A stretch of DNA of 64,000 nucleotides from Ptychodera flava (GCF_041260155.1 NC_091933.1:24151174-24215173); one strand, 5' to 3'. Positions 49,299-61,300 are shown, numbered from the stretch's first letter. Numbers and translations: made by a program. Notes: generated from the sequence alone by a model not told the origin.

Positions 49299-52200
49299 TC
49301 AAGCTGATACATCACACTCGCGGGCGAAGTGACCTGGTAAACCACACTTGTAGCAGTTTCCACCTCCATTGCTGCGGCTGCCACCACCACCATAATCAGG
49401 GCAGTTGCGAGCAATATGCCCTAGCTGGTCACACCTGAAACACAAGGACATACATCACAATAGGTTTTAAGAGAGTTGAATGATCATTTTTGTTAATACT
49501 ATTGAGGTATAACTACAAAAGATTTTTATAACAGATGAAAATTCATCTGGTACCAAACTCATTGTACATCTAGCATAATACCTGCCCTTGGAGTTTGTCA
49601 AAGTTGAAAGCCTTCAGCACGTTAGACCCCTCTTCCCTAAGTATCCTTGGCTCACTTTTGTTGTCATTCACACAAATGCTAATATAGAGAATATTTACAT
49701 AGTACAATGGGGTTGAGGAAAAGCATTGCTCTGTAGACTACAGTTCAATTTACCAAAATACAGGAGTGTTCACTCACTTGTAGCATGGACCAGGACTGGA
49801 GCCATAGCTGCTGCCACCGCCACCGCCACCACCACCCTCAGGGCAGTCACGTGCAAGGTGGCCTGTTTTACCACAGTTGTAGCAAGATCTCTCACTTTGG
49901 CCGCCGCCACCACCAGAGGGCTGGGTGCAGTCACGTACCATATGTCCAGGCTGCCCACAGTTGTAGCAGGTCATGGTGTTTCTATTCTCATTGCGAGGTT
50001 CAGAACATTCCCTGGCCAAGTGTCCACTTTCGCCACAGTTATAGCATGAGAAACTGGAGTCTGTAAAAGAAGAAAGTGGGAATTATACTAGAAAGTTATC
50101 CTAGTTTGACAGTAAAAGTAGAGCAACTGTAAGCTAGGGCTAAGTAAATTCAGTGTTTTGCCCAGGATTTGAAAAGGTGGGACACAGTGACCCATGATGA
50201 TTAAAACAGGGGGGTCACTGCAAGAGCAAAGCACGCCAAGTCACGTCACCAAGGTACAAAGATGTTGGGGGCTGTTTTCCATTGAAAATTTGATATCATG
50301 AATACATTCATTTTAAAATTAAGATTGTGAGACCTCTCCTATGATGGTTTGTGATAAATTTGTGGTATTTACACTTTTTAATTGTAAAAACGTACATTAC
50401 CATAATAAAATTTCTAGTGCTTTTGTCTTTTGGGGATTCTTGCCAGTTACCGCATTACATGTGTTTAATAGAAGTACACAAGATGTTTCATGGGGAAACT
50501 AATGACTCCAGAAGTGATGGAAGACAAGTCTGATGTACACATTTTTTTTTTCACTACAGCTGTAAAGTTCACTTCAATTTTATAATTGCTCCAATGATTG
50601 ATACTTTTATATTAAAACTGCAAAAAAATTAGGTTTAAAACAACAAATATCTCCGAGGAACTCCTTTATCCTCATGATAGCACGGTCATGCGACAAAATA
50701 GCGATAGCAAATTTAGTTCATCCCAGTGACCCATGTCCAATATTTTTTGGGGAAATAGTTTCTTATTTTGCGTCAAAAGACGCAAGAACGCACTCTGGGT
50801 AAAACACTGAGTTATCATGAGTCAACACACATATTTGTCACAAGCATAAGCTATTTAAATGTTCTACTGGAGTGAACATGAGAGATTTTAGAATTCCTAT
50901 TCATCAAACTTCAGACGGTTACTTATCATGACCAGTATAGGTACTTCAGGCACATGGGAATTTGTAGCATCAATGATGTGGTTCAAAACGCTTGCCCTTC
51001 TAAAGAGCATATGTGTGATATTTTAACTTTGTTATCAAATTTACTGTGTATTCTCTATTGTTCTTCCAAATAATTTGTATACCTTTTTTAATTTTACATA
51101 TCATCAAAAAATCTCAAGAAACTGCTTTTTAAAGAATTTACATATGACAACCAAGAATGTTTAGGGAGGTTTGAGTGCAGCTTGTAGTAAGGTAGACAAG
51201 GGACTTTTTTAACTCTAGGTGCTTATCCTGCTGAAGACCTTCATAAAATTTTAAAATTCAGGTCCTAAAATCTCCATGTCACACACTTTTGGTGTCACAT
51301 TACATGGACACTGTTCTACAGACTATGCCAATAAGGGCTAGATGTATGACAATGCTTGAAACTGTGTATACTGGAAATAGCTGCAAACTGCATTGATTCT
51401 ACAGGTAGGAATTGACAGCGAGGATATTAAAACATCAGCATATAGGTTTCTGCTTTTTTTCTTTTGAATGTTTTCCAAAAGATATACAACACACATAGGA
51501 AAAGAGTTTGTTGAGGTTTGAAAAGATTTATCTTGGCAAGTTTTGGAAAAAAGAAACCAACCTTCAATGCTTACAGTACAATCTCTCGCAAAGTGTCCAA
51601 TCCTGTCACAGCGATAACAAGTATCTGTGCAACAGAAACCAACATTGTCATTGACTGTGTATACTTTCAAAATTTACTTAACACACTCGTATCACACAAC
51701 GTCCAGCATTTTCTCAGTGAAGCGTAGTGCAGATGACCACAGCAGCAAACTGACAGCAAATTTCACCAGCTCTTTGATGATGAAATATACAACTACCTTA
51801 CCTGTCAGATCACTAAGTTTGGTTATGTATTCTTTTCTGAATGGAATTGTAATGGTTTAAAATACTGTCTGACAGAGGACGATTTTGATTATCAGAATCA
51901 CCCTTTTAGACAAGATTTTAAACCAGTACAATACCAGAAAAGCATGACAAACACAATCCCTGAATGTGCACATTGTCCTATATTATTGAAAATGGCTTAG
52001 AGAAATTTTTGTACCATTTATAAAATTATGCACATGGTTATCAAATTTACAAGTAAATACAGAGCATTTTTGTCTCTGAGAATTCTTTTAAGAGCAGGTG
52101 TTATTTGAAGACACTTCTGCAATACACTTGCAAGCACAAAATGCGACCTACATTAGAAATTAGGTAAGGCATGTATTCTCATTGTCAGATTTAACCCTTT

Positions 52201-54088
52201 ACCTACCAAGTTCATATTTCACCATCAGGACAACTTGGTTAAAACTAGTGAAGCAAAACATGTCCCATATGGTGAATTTTAACAGATACTTGAAGATTTG
52301 AAGGTCTCTGAAGATGGAGATACAGTAAACATGATTTTTACAGTATAAGCTGCTATAGGCCAAGTGGGCAAAAATACATATGGTTTTGGCTCAATACCAC
52401 TTTTTACTGACTTGGCAGATGGGGAAGCGATACTATCTAGCAGGTAAAGGGTTATGCTGAAATTTGCTGAATACACAATTTCTCTGCAATAGCCACTACA
52501 GTCTGGTTTAGGGAATATACTAGCATTGTTAGTAGCAGCATTTACATAGTGAGAGAAATTTTCTATGTCATCCATAAAGGTTTCATGAAGATAGATATGA
52601 CAAATTTGGCGAGTAAACAGCTTCCTTGAAATTGTAAATGCATTCTTGTTGAGGCAATGTCTGGTTAGAACTACAAAATATCAAAAATATTTCTTTACCA
52701 CACGGTGCTTGTTGGACAGACAAAGCCTACATCAACTCCCTTTCCATTCACCATGCATGGCTGTGATGGATGAGCATTTGCCCATGGAAAAAAGCCAATA
52801 ATTGACTGTGTGCACCTTAACAACATTGAAACAAACTTGATTTTCAACATGCCGAAAATGTCCAATTCAAAATATCGAATGATGGATAAGGAACCATAAT
52901 AATATACAGATCTATATCAAGGAAATTTGTCAATTTCTCATCATTGTACCGTACACTATAAATTCATGATCACGCGAGTTGATGCTAGTTATTTTGGGAC
53001 CTTATGTACAGTGCAATTTCATGGTACATAGCCCCCATACAAATTTCTGAACATTATTATTTACTGAACAATCAAGACGCTACATATTCCTTCATAAGAA
53101 ACTCATGAACAAAAAAGCGTGTGGGTTTTATATGCCTTTTTCCATTTGAAAAACAGGCCAGCATGCAAAGAGTGCTGAGATGACATATGAAAGTTGACAT
53201 GGCAATGGGGCAGGATTTATGAAGATGAACCTAGCAGCCAGATTTCTGAAAAGACATTGCAATGGTTTGACATGTTGCGAGCAGCCTCTGCTACAAATTG
53301 CATCACTCACTTTCCTAACTTGCTGTGTCGTTTCCGTTTTTAGTCTGAATGAAAGAAGTTTAGCATGTTAGTTTTCTTCAGTAGGTTATTTCATGCTCAA
53401 AACACAAAAATTGAACAAAAAACCAAACTCTCAACTGAAAAAAAAAGTCTTACCTCCGCGACCCCCACGGCCCCGTCCACCTGCACCTATTAGTATCAAC
53501 AAAGTCATAGTGACTTAGTTACACTGTGCACTGCAGTGTGAGGTTATCATCATAGGGCGGGAAAGCCCTCAGACTACTCAAATCAGGTAGAGGTGGATGG
53601 GTTCTAAAACTACATCACACAGCACAACAAAAATTACTGCTGCCTTTTACAGAAGCAAACTGAAAACCAGAGCAAGTCACACATCTCTGTTTCACTGTAT
53701 GAATATGCTTACAGTATATTGGCATGGAGTGTTTGCACAAAGAAACTTTTACATTAAAGATATGGGAACAGCATACACATACATGTTTACAAATAAAGAC
53801 ACGTCACACACATTCAAAGGAGTTGGGTATGATTATAACAACATAACCAAGTGGACCAATTCACTAATCTTGTTATGCTGAATGAATAATAGCTACCAAT
53901 ATATCCTGGCACACTATTCTACTGTATGGCAAAGTCCTCTTGAATGTATATTTCTTGCAAAACTTACCTCTTCCACGGCCCCGTCCACCACCTCGGCCAC
54001 GTCCTCCTCCTCCGCGGCTTCTGCAGTCACGAGCAATGTGCCCTCTACTGTGACAGTTATAGCACTGAATTTCACCTCTACCACTCAT
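49299..54088 (-). CDS. CNBP: CNBP, seven-CCHC zinc-knuckle nucleic-acid-binding protein
   Basis: CNBP (ZNF9) binds single-stranded G-rich RNA and DNA and acts in translation and transcription control. Coding exons on the minus strand: 53968-54088, 53454-53480, 51562-51624, 49778-50060 and 49299-49434. Total 630 nt, 209 aa, longer than the ~177 aa vertebrate form. Seven C-X2-C-X4-H-X4-C knuckles lie at residues 9-22, 52-65, 76-89, 102-115, 130-143, 163-176 and 192-205, exactly the CNBP count. An RG-rich box fills residues 24-49 after knuckle 1, as in CNBP orthologues. Extra length comes from glycine-rich linkers after knuckles 4, 5 and 6, which is unusual compared with vertebrates. The 27-nt exon 2 encodes only RG residues and has phase 1 at both ends, so skipping it keeps the frame. 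All junctions are GT-AG and in phase. An upstream non-coding exon is proposed near 58 kb. Confidence 0.96.
52191..52454. mobile_element. TTAA-type MITE, family 1, copy 1 (CNBP intron)
   Basis: Ends TTAACCCTTTACCTaccaag and ...tagcaggtaaagggtta are inverted repeats. The interior contains the landmarks ggttttggctcaatacca and ccatcaggacaacttggtt, which recur at 56455-56717 in the opposite orientation. About 264 bp, in the CNBP intron between exons B and C. Confidence 0.8.
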
Positions 54089-54226
54089 CTCTCCTCCTCT
54101 CTCCTGCTCTCTCTCTCCTCCTGTTGTGGGTAATCAAAATAAATTTTCTTGTAGCTAAATACTTTGTACTGCACGGGAGAATTATTTCTCTATCCAGAGC
54201 TTTCGACAACTATCCAGCCGTCTTTA

Positions 54227-54739
54227 TCAATGGTGTTGATTAGCACCACTGCGCATGCGTGATCTTAAAATATTATCCCAGATTCGGGGAAGTTGATACC
54301 GTCCGCCATCCCGATTCAGCGTTGGTTTATGTGTTCTTATGTATATCGCTTCCTTAATACCTCTCTTGAACCAATCTGGCTCCCGATCCAAGATTTTCAC
54401 ATTTTCTACCATGAAATTATGACCCGGGGAATCATTGTGAATATGTTTAGAAACCTCTGAAGTGACGCAACTTGGACGCCGATGTTCTTTCACTCGGGCT
54501 TGCAAGGATCGTTCTGTTTCTCCGATATAGTCCATTTTGCATTCATTATCTCCACAACCCTCACATCGGATGTGATAAATAGGACCACATACGTCTTTCG
54601 ATGGTGTGGGATCCTTCGGGCATACCAGTAGTTGTCTGATGGTGTTAAAGGGCCTAGCGTGTAACTGCACACCATATGTTCGGAAAGTGTGCTGCAATAT
54701 TTCTGTTAGGTTTTTGATGTATGGAGCAGTTACGTGCAC
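54227..54739 (-). pseudogene. GIY-YIG endonuclease region of Penelope-like element, left arm
   Basis: An open 170-aa frame lacks the reverse-transcriptase part of a full Penelope protein, so it is a truncated remnant even though the frame is uninterrupted. Domain features: PIY about 10 residues before a CxxC-type insert (CEGCGDNEC), the YIGET signature, the conserved Arg in ARVKEH, a Glu in IKEAIYI and an Asn in TLNRDGG, which together cover the GIY-YIG catalytic positions. The N-terminal part (IKNLTEILQHTFRTYGVQLH) matches the linker after the RT thumb in this family. Confidence 0.85.
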
Positions 54740-54838
54740 CTTCTTTTGATTTCATTCCTCTGTACTGAGTTAGTGTGGGCCTTCTTTCTACCAGAAATAA
54801 GGCCCACACTAACTCAGTACAGAGGAATGGAAATCAAA

Positions 54839-55352
54839 AGAAGGTGCATGTAACTGCTCAATACATCAAAAACCTAACAGAAATATTGCAGCACACTTTC
54901 CGAACATATGGTGTGCAGTTACACGCTAGGCCCTTTAACACCATCAGACAACTACTGGTATGCCCGAAGGATCCCACACCATCGAAAGACGTATGTGGTC
55001 CTATTTATCACATCCGATGTGAGGGTTGTGGAGATAATGAATGCAAAATGGACTATATCGGAGAAACAGAACGATCCTTGCAACCCGAGTGAAAGAACAT
55101 CGGCGTCCAAGTTGCGTCACTTCAGAGGTTTCTAAACATATTCACAATGATTCCCCGGGTCATAATTTCATGGTAGAAAATGTGAAAATCTTGGATCGGG
55201 AGCCAGATTGGTTCAAGAGAGGTATTAAGGAAGCGATATACATAAGAACACATAAACCAACGCTGAATCGGGATGGCGGACGGTATCAACTTCCCCGAAT
55301 CTGGGATAATATTTTAAGATCACGCATGCGCAGTGGTGCTAATCAACACCAT
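54839..55352 (+). pseudogene. GIY-YIG endonuclease region of Penelope-like element, right arm (frameshifted)
   Basis: This is the same sequence as the left arm in the opposite orientation. One base is missing at about 55080, so the frame ends soon after ETERSLQ and resumes in another frame from RVKEHRRPSC onward. Several substitutions and a one-base gain near the centre show that the arms have diverged independently. Confidence 0.85.
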
Positions 55353-56454
55353 TGATAAAGACAGCTGGATAGTTGTCGAAAGCTCTGGATAGAGAAATAA
55401 TTCTCCCGTGCAGTACAAAGTATTTAGCTACAAGAATATAGTATGTCTGCACAGATGAGTCTGCATCATTGTATCAAAATAAATTTTCTTTTATCAATAG
55501 AAAACCTCAAACAATATGTACGGTGCCTACATAAATCATAGAATTCATGATCAACTGCGCAAACTAAAGAGCAGATTATAGCTGAGTTATAGATTAATCA
55601 TTGTTAATTGAACACATTTTTGGTCCATAACTAATAAGCCACCACAATGGCACTGCCATGGTAACTGCACACCCACCTGTAGGTGGATTGGTCATTAAAA
55701 TGAACAGGTTCAACATGTGAAGCAATAAGATCGGTTTACGGAAATACACCTCATTAATTTACTCTGCCCAAAATAGCTGTAAACTCACTGACCCATTGCG
55801 TAGTCCATTAGAAGGGGAACTTTTCCTCAGCGGTAATGAGCAAAACTGCAAATAACGTAATGACATATCATTTGAATTTGACTTGACCAAAGAATCAATC
55901 TCGAGTCCTGTATTGTCTGTGTCAAAAGTATGTTTGAACCACAGTTAAAACTATGACAGTCTGTGAAGATTGCATAATATTTTGGGCCAAAAAAAGGGAT
56001 AAGGACAACCACATCCAGGCACCTAGAGCACAGGGCAAGTTGGGTGACATATCAGGCAGACACATTAAGCCCTTTGGATTTACCCTCAGATCTGGTGCTG
56101 TTTAAGTTCAAAACAGCTGACAATCCCTTACAGATTATTTTCACATCAAGTTCAATGGTGTCAAAGGAGATTTAACCAACATGTGACTTACAAACAACTT
56201 CAAACTTCCACTAAATCATTTTTCTGCATACGCTTCAACAGTTTAGAACTGCAGTATGGAACAATTAGAATTTGAGCCACTTGTCCATATAATACCATAT
56301 GGACATTTTGCATGAAACACATTTCTCCCTTTCAAGTGTAAGGTTGATTTCACGTGTAACTGAAAATTTATATCACAACACAAAACCTGCAAAGAAAAGA
56401 GTTCAATTACAATTTTCTTGAGCAGATCAGAAAATTCAATACAACATGGCTTGA

Positions 56455-56717
56455 TTAACCGTTTCCCTACCAGACGGTATAACTTTCCCATCAGCCAACT
56501 CGGTGAAAAGCAGTATTGAGCCAAAACCATACACATTTCCACCCATTTGCCTTGGTCTGTTCCAACAGCTTTAGCCCATAAAAATCATGTGTGCAGTTAT
56601 CTGTAATTTCACGGGCCTTCAAATGTTTTGTTAAAGTGCACCAAATGGGACATACTTTGCCTCACCAGTTTTAACGAACTTGACCTGATGGTAAGATATG
56701 AACTTGACAGGAAAAGA
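56455..56717. mobile_element. TTAA-type MITE, family 1, copy 2
   Basis: It starts TTAACCGTTTCCCTACCAGA and carries tattgagccaaaaccata. It later carries gggacata(c)tttgcctcac and ttgacctgatggtaagatat, matching the reverse complement of copy 1 (52191-52454) along nearly its whole length. The far terminus has decayed (caggaaaagattc). Confidence 0.75.
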
Positions 56718-57968
56718 TTCATGCAAGAGCCTACATGGTAACTCACCAAAACAATATTGACCCAACATATTGAGGGCAACAGCTGCCAACTGCAGAACGT
56801 GGAACATATTTCATTTATATATACAGCTACTAATAACAGCGTAGTTGACCATATCCCTCCCAATATCCCCATGTTCACCACACCATGGCACATGTAAAAT
56901 ATCCAATGTTTAGTTTAAGAGTGTCCACTTTTGCCAGCGCTTGCAGTGGTACATGGCACTGCCACTGGGAGCAAAACTGTAGAGTCCCGCGAACATTTTG
57001 ATAAAATTACTGGTATTTCGAAATCACACTTCCTATGAAGACGTTCCTTTATATTTCTTTCGAAGATGCTCCGAAGTTTCCCAGTTCTAATTTGCTTGCC
57101 TGAAGCGTACAATTTGCGTAGGGAAGCCATATTATTTCTGTTGATATGCAAATATTCACTATCCGTATCCGCAATGATTGCATCTTGCATAGCTTGTTGA
57201 CGTTCCTTTTCATATATTATTTCGCAGTAAAATAAAACTGTTTGGCTATACTTCATAATAGAAATATTCGGAAATGACGATTTTGAGGCAAAGCGGGGAT
57301 AGGGTGTAGCGTCGTGTGAAGAAAAATTGCTACATGAACACTAATGATATACGACAGGAAGCTGACAATCAAGCGTGTACGTCAGAGTCGAAACAGTATG
57401 GCTACATCAAAGAATGAACTGCATCATCTGCTCTTGAGACACTGTGTATGGAGAAATGGGGTTTGGCATTATAAGATGAAGGAGCGGTGTTGCAAACAAC
57501 ATAATAGTCAATTTGGAAGTGAAATGTCCCCGCACAGGTCGGTAAGTGCTTTGCATATTACGATGAATGACAAATCTCCAACACAAAAGATTACGACAGA
57601 TAAGAGGTAAAAAAAAGGCGGGAGCGCGTAATTTTTCTCAAACCATAAGTGACACTCCATTTTGGGGAAGAAAACATCTTGTTATGTTCTTGCTAGCATT
57701 TGGTGATCTAATGACCTATCATTATTGAAAATAAATCGAATACATGGGAGAATACGTTTAACAATGAATCGCACAACTGATCAGTCACTCGACGGAGTCG
57801 CACAAGGGACGCCATGATCGAGGCACGCAAGGTTTGTATACAACAGAGAAGCAACACAGTCGTGTAAAACTGCGAACACTGCAAAAAAACTGAGGATAAA
57901 ATGAGTAAAAATATCTTACTCAGTGTTGGACAAAATTAAAACATACAGTTTTATGCTTTCCATCTTAC

Positions 57969-58060
57969 CTCTTACGACGATTTCACGTCAAGTATGTTCC
58001 AAAGTTTAGCCGTCGTACGAAACGCAACAATTTCCAATATTTTTCGCACGTGTTTTGCAC
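57969..58060 (-). promoter_or_regulatory. Probable CNBP 5' UTR exon and promoter region
   Basis: On the minus strand a CpG-containing segment ends in a strong donor, GTAAGAG|GTAAGATGG, at 57969/57968. It lies 3.9 kb upstream of the CNBP start codon and would join the acceptor at about 54124. The exon's 5' end (transcription start) is not defined. This is inferred from splice-site quality and position; no transcript evidence is available. Confidence 0.4.
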
Positions 58061-58404
58061 ACGACTCTAAACTCGTCATAGAGAGGATCGAGCATTCGTA
58101 TTGTTATGCAAAAGCCAATAACAGATGCTTGATGTACACTTTACAGTGCGGTAGATATAATTTTTACATACCTCCAACGGATTGTGTGACTTTGTGGACT
58201 GTGACATTGACAACCTGACTGCCATCTTCGTTTGCCAAGTTCCCTTGTCCGGGCAGCTGGATGACCCCCGATCAGTAGTTATTGGGAAGTAAATGACCCG
58301 TGCGAGCATACTAGCCAGCGCACGATGACCAAAGTTGAACATATGGAGTTGGAGTGTTACCTCCATGTTATTGGTAACATCAATATTGTCAAAATCAAGG
58401 TCCC

Positions 58405-58515
58405 TCCCAGACTGAAAGATCCGTCACTCGAGGACATTCCCTACGCTCCACTGAGAGAGGGGAGCGTAGAGAGCGCCCTCGAGCGACGGGTCTTCCAGTT
58501 TAGGTCCCTCCTGGG
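58405..58515. repeat. Imperfect hairpin upstream of CNBP
   Basis: ggtccctcccagactgaaag...cactcgagg on the left pairs with cctcgagcgac...ccagtttaggtccctcc on the right. An inner stem of ctacgctcc and ggagcgtag completes about 110 bp. GC-rich compared with its surroundings; probably a small foldback element. Confidence 0.6.
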
Positions 58516-58794
58516 TCCCTCCACACACATCGACAAATAGGCACAAAGGCATAGGGTCACTTAATTTTCATAAGTATTCGTCCCATCAAAAAGCACTTTA
58601 AGTGTTAAAAAACTGATTAAAAATGATTAGCTGCATGATTGCATTCTCTGAATTGAAGTCATTTAACTGTAAATCCGAATAAAAGTATAATTATCTGCCA
58701 CATTATGTTAAACATCTTGCCTTGGCAACTCTGAGGCTTGTCTTCTTATAAATTGAGCTCACTGAAGGCAATGAACAATTCCTATTACTTACAT

Positions 58795-60110
58795 ATTAGA
58801 GATATAGCAACTTTTGACAGAGAAAATATTTAACAGTTACCGTATTTGTAAATACTACTGTGAAAAGTGAACTAATACTTTTAGGTGAAATTCCAATATC
58901 ATAATTGTTGTCCACAACAGTGAACTTTCAAACACCCTTATTTGAATCAAGTACATTTGTATCAATTGTCAAACACCTGTAAAAGCACAGATTTAGCTAG
59001 TTTAGCATTGTAAAAAGATTATTGAATAGTTTTCTCATCGACTCCAATGCATTTCAGTGAAATTCTAAAATCAAATCTCAAATGCACACACATCAACTTT
59101 TAACCACCCTAGTATAATCAAGTACTTTAAAATGAGTTTTCAAATGTCTATAAATACACAGATTTAGCTTATTTTATATTGGAAAAAAAATTATTCATAG
59201 TTTCCTCACAGACTACCATGTGTAGTGAATCAACATTTAAGTGAAATTCCAAAGTCAAATTTCTTGTACACAAATCAACTTGGAACCGCCCTAGTCTAGC
59301 AAATACTTTACTGTAAAATGAATTATCAAATGCCAGATTTAGCTAGTTTTGTATATATGGAAAAACAATTATTCATAGTTTCCTCATAGACTACCATGTA
59401 CAGTTAATCTAGATTTCGGTAAAATTCCAAAATCAAATTTCTTGCACACACAACGGCTTGGAACCACCCTAGTCTAGTCAAGTACATGTGTATCAATTAT
59501 TTAATCTCAATAAATGCACATGCAGATATAGTTAGTTTTATACTTCAAAAAACTTTTTCATATATTCTCTCATAGACTTCCATGTACATGTATCTTCAGT
59601 GAAATTCCAAAGTCAAATTTATTGAACACATATGCACTTTCAACCACCCTATTCTTATCTAGTACAATAATGCCCATTATCCAACATCTACATATGCACA
59701 AGTATAGCAAGTTTTCCAATAAAAAATCATTCAGTTTTATCATAGACTCCCATATAGTGGATGAACATTTTCGGCGAAATTCCAAAATCAAATATTTGTG
59801 CACATACGAGTTGTAACCACTCTATTCCAATCCAAGTACATTTATGTCAATTATCAAACATATGTAAATGCATAGATATTGCTAGTTTTGTCTTGAAAAA
59901 GTAATATATAGTTTTCTCATAGACTACCATGTATAGCGAATCAACATTATCCATTAAATCCAAATATCAAATTTTTGTACACACACACACTTTTAACCTG
60001 CCACTGCAATCAAAGTAGATCGACATGAATCATAAAACATGTGTACATGCACAGATATAGATCTTTTTTATGGGAAAATGTTGATAGTTTGCCCAATACA
60101 CTATGATTTG
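58795..60110. repeat. ~178-bp satellite-like tandem array, about seven diverged units
   Basis: The motif (a/g)gtgaaattccaaa(g/a)tcaaat recurs near 58883, 59055, 59240, 59419, 59596, 59774 and 59953, so the spacing is about 172-185 bp. Each unit also carries (cat)agactaccatgta, aaccaccctagt and cacagatttagctagtttt. Units are diverged, so the array is old or under weak homogenisation. No coding frame. Confidence 0.85.
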
Positions 60111-61071
60111 ATATTTAGAATGAAGGACTATATGAGCCACATTTTGTCTTCTCCTATTGTTGAAAAAATATGGTGTCACCCTCCCAAAAAGACAATTGCA
60201 TGAAATTTCATGACTCCTTCAAAAATTCTTGCACAAAACACTTGCAACCAACCTGTAATTTCTGTCCAATCCCTTTGAGGGGGCCCTGGATTTCAAAATT
60301 ATAGCAAGTCAAAAGGGGAGATATGAACATGAACGCATTGTGAGCTTGTTAGAGGGGTCATTTGAAAATATCCTAGAATCTTTTTTGGGATCCTATCACC
60401 CCTTCCCCCTCCAGAGGTGTTTGCGTGTGCAGCTGTACTGCAGCAATTGGGGGGTGTCATGAAATTTTTGTCATATTTTCAACCCGGGATCGGGAGTCAT
60501 CAATTTTTTGGTGCTATGGGTTTGGGGTTCAATTATTTTGAAATGCAACGTACGTCAGCACCAGGAAAAATTTGCTGGCCCACCCGGCCATCATAAATAA
60601 ATGCTCCCTAAGGAAGTCTTCATTATTAACTGTCAGGGGTCGGAAGGATGGGGGTGGGGGGAGGCCAGGTTATTTGAAAAATTATGAACATAGAGCAGGA
60701 AGGGGCAGTTTTGTAAAAAGTTAACAAGTATATGGGGAAATGCACTTGTGATAGTTGTTCAAAGTATGTCGACTCACACATTTTTAATGTCAAATTTTCA
60801 AAAGTTTCTGTTGTAGGCTATCAGGCGGGTCTAGGGAGATGTGGACCCCTCCTGACTTCCCATGTATTCACTGTTTTACAGGTGCCTGGTCATCAAACAC
60901 ATGCACCTGTTTATGATGATGCAGTTTAACTTATCTGGAGGCCTAAAACTGTCTGTGTATATACACTGATATACTTGCATGCCCTTCATAATTGTTATAT
61001 CTCACTGCTGGAGGATACTGGTTGAATTTTATCAGACATCAAATGATTAAATGCACCATTAATGTACAGCT

Positions 61072-61300
61072 TTAACTCCTATCCTGCCAGGTAGTATTAC
61101 TTTACAATATTCAAAGTCAAGAAAAAGCAGTGGTATGGAGTATTTTCACCTTTTTGCCATTGGTATGTGATAGCAGGTCAGTAAAATACAGTATGTATGT
61201 TTTCAGTATACCATATTTGTGCCAGACCGTCAAAGGGGACATCTATGCCTTATCGTTTTTAAACTTAAACATCTGATGAACATGGCAGGGTAAGGGTTAA
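61072..61300. mobile_element. TTAA-flanked MITE, family 1, copy 3
   Basis: TTAACTCCTATCCTGCC on the left is answered by ggcagggtaagggTTAA on the right, with exact TTAA on both sides (61072-61075 and 61297-61300). Internal segments (gcagtggtatggagtatttt; ggggacatctatgcctta) are diverged versions of those in copies 1 and 2. Confidence 0.7.

Larger units (their letters stand above)
54146..55436. mobile_element. Penelope-like element fragments in a 1.29-kb head-to-head palindrome
   Basis: Two arms of about 645 bp (54146-54790 and 54791-55436) are near-identical reverse complements meeting with almost no spacer. Each encodes the C-terminal GIY-YIG endonuclease region of a Penelope-like retroelement. 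The left-arm frame (minus, 54739 to 54227, 170 aa) shows GPIYHI, a Cys-rich CEGCGDNEC insert, YIGETERSLQARVKEH and EAIYIRTHKPTLNRDGG. The right arm carries the same frame broken by a 1-base loss (gcaaccc instead of gcaagccc at about 55080). No reverse-transcriptase domain is present. The sequence atcaaaataaattttctt occurs at 54133-54150 and 55473-55490, probably a target-site duplication. Inverted and partial tandem copies are characteristic of Penelope elements. It sits about 60 bp upstream of the CNBP start codon, in the proposed 5' intron. Confidence 0.9.
54124..57968 (-). other. Probable 5' UTR intron of CNBP
   Basis: A minus-strand acceptor just upstream of the CNBP start (cccacaacag|gagg, at about 54124) and a consensus donor at 57968 (AGAG|GTAAGATG) would bound this intron. 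It contains the Penelope-like palindrome and a TTAA MITE. An unassigned 113-aa minus-strand frame at 56915-57256 lies inside it. Confidence 0.45.

Noticed and set aside
49726..50049. 107-aa plus-strand frame rich in Ala and Thr
   Set aside because: It is the antisense shadow of the CNBP glycine- and knuckle-coding exon.
53882..54133. 83-aa Ser/Thr-rich plus-strand frame
   Set aside because: Antisense of the CNBP RG-box exon and its GA-rich 5' leader.
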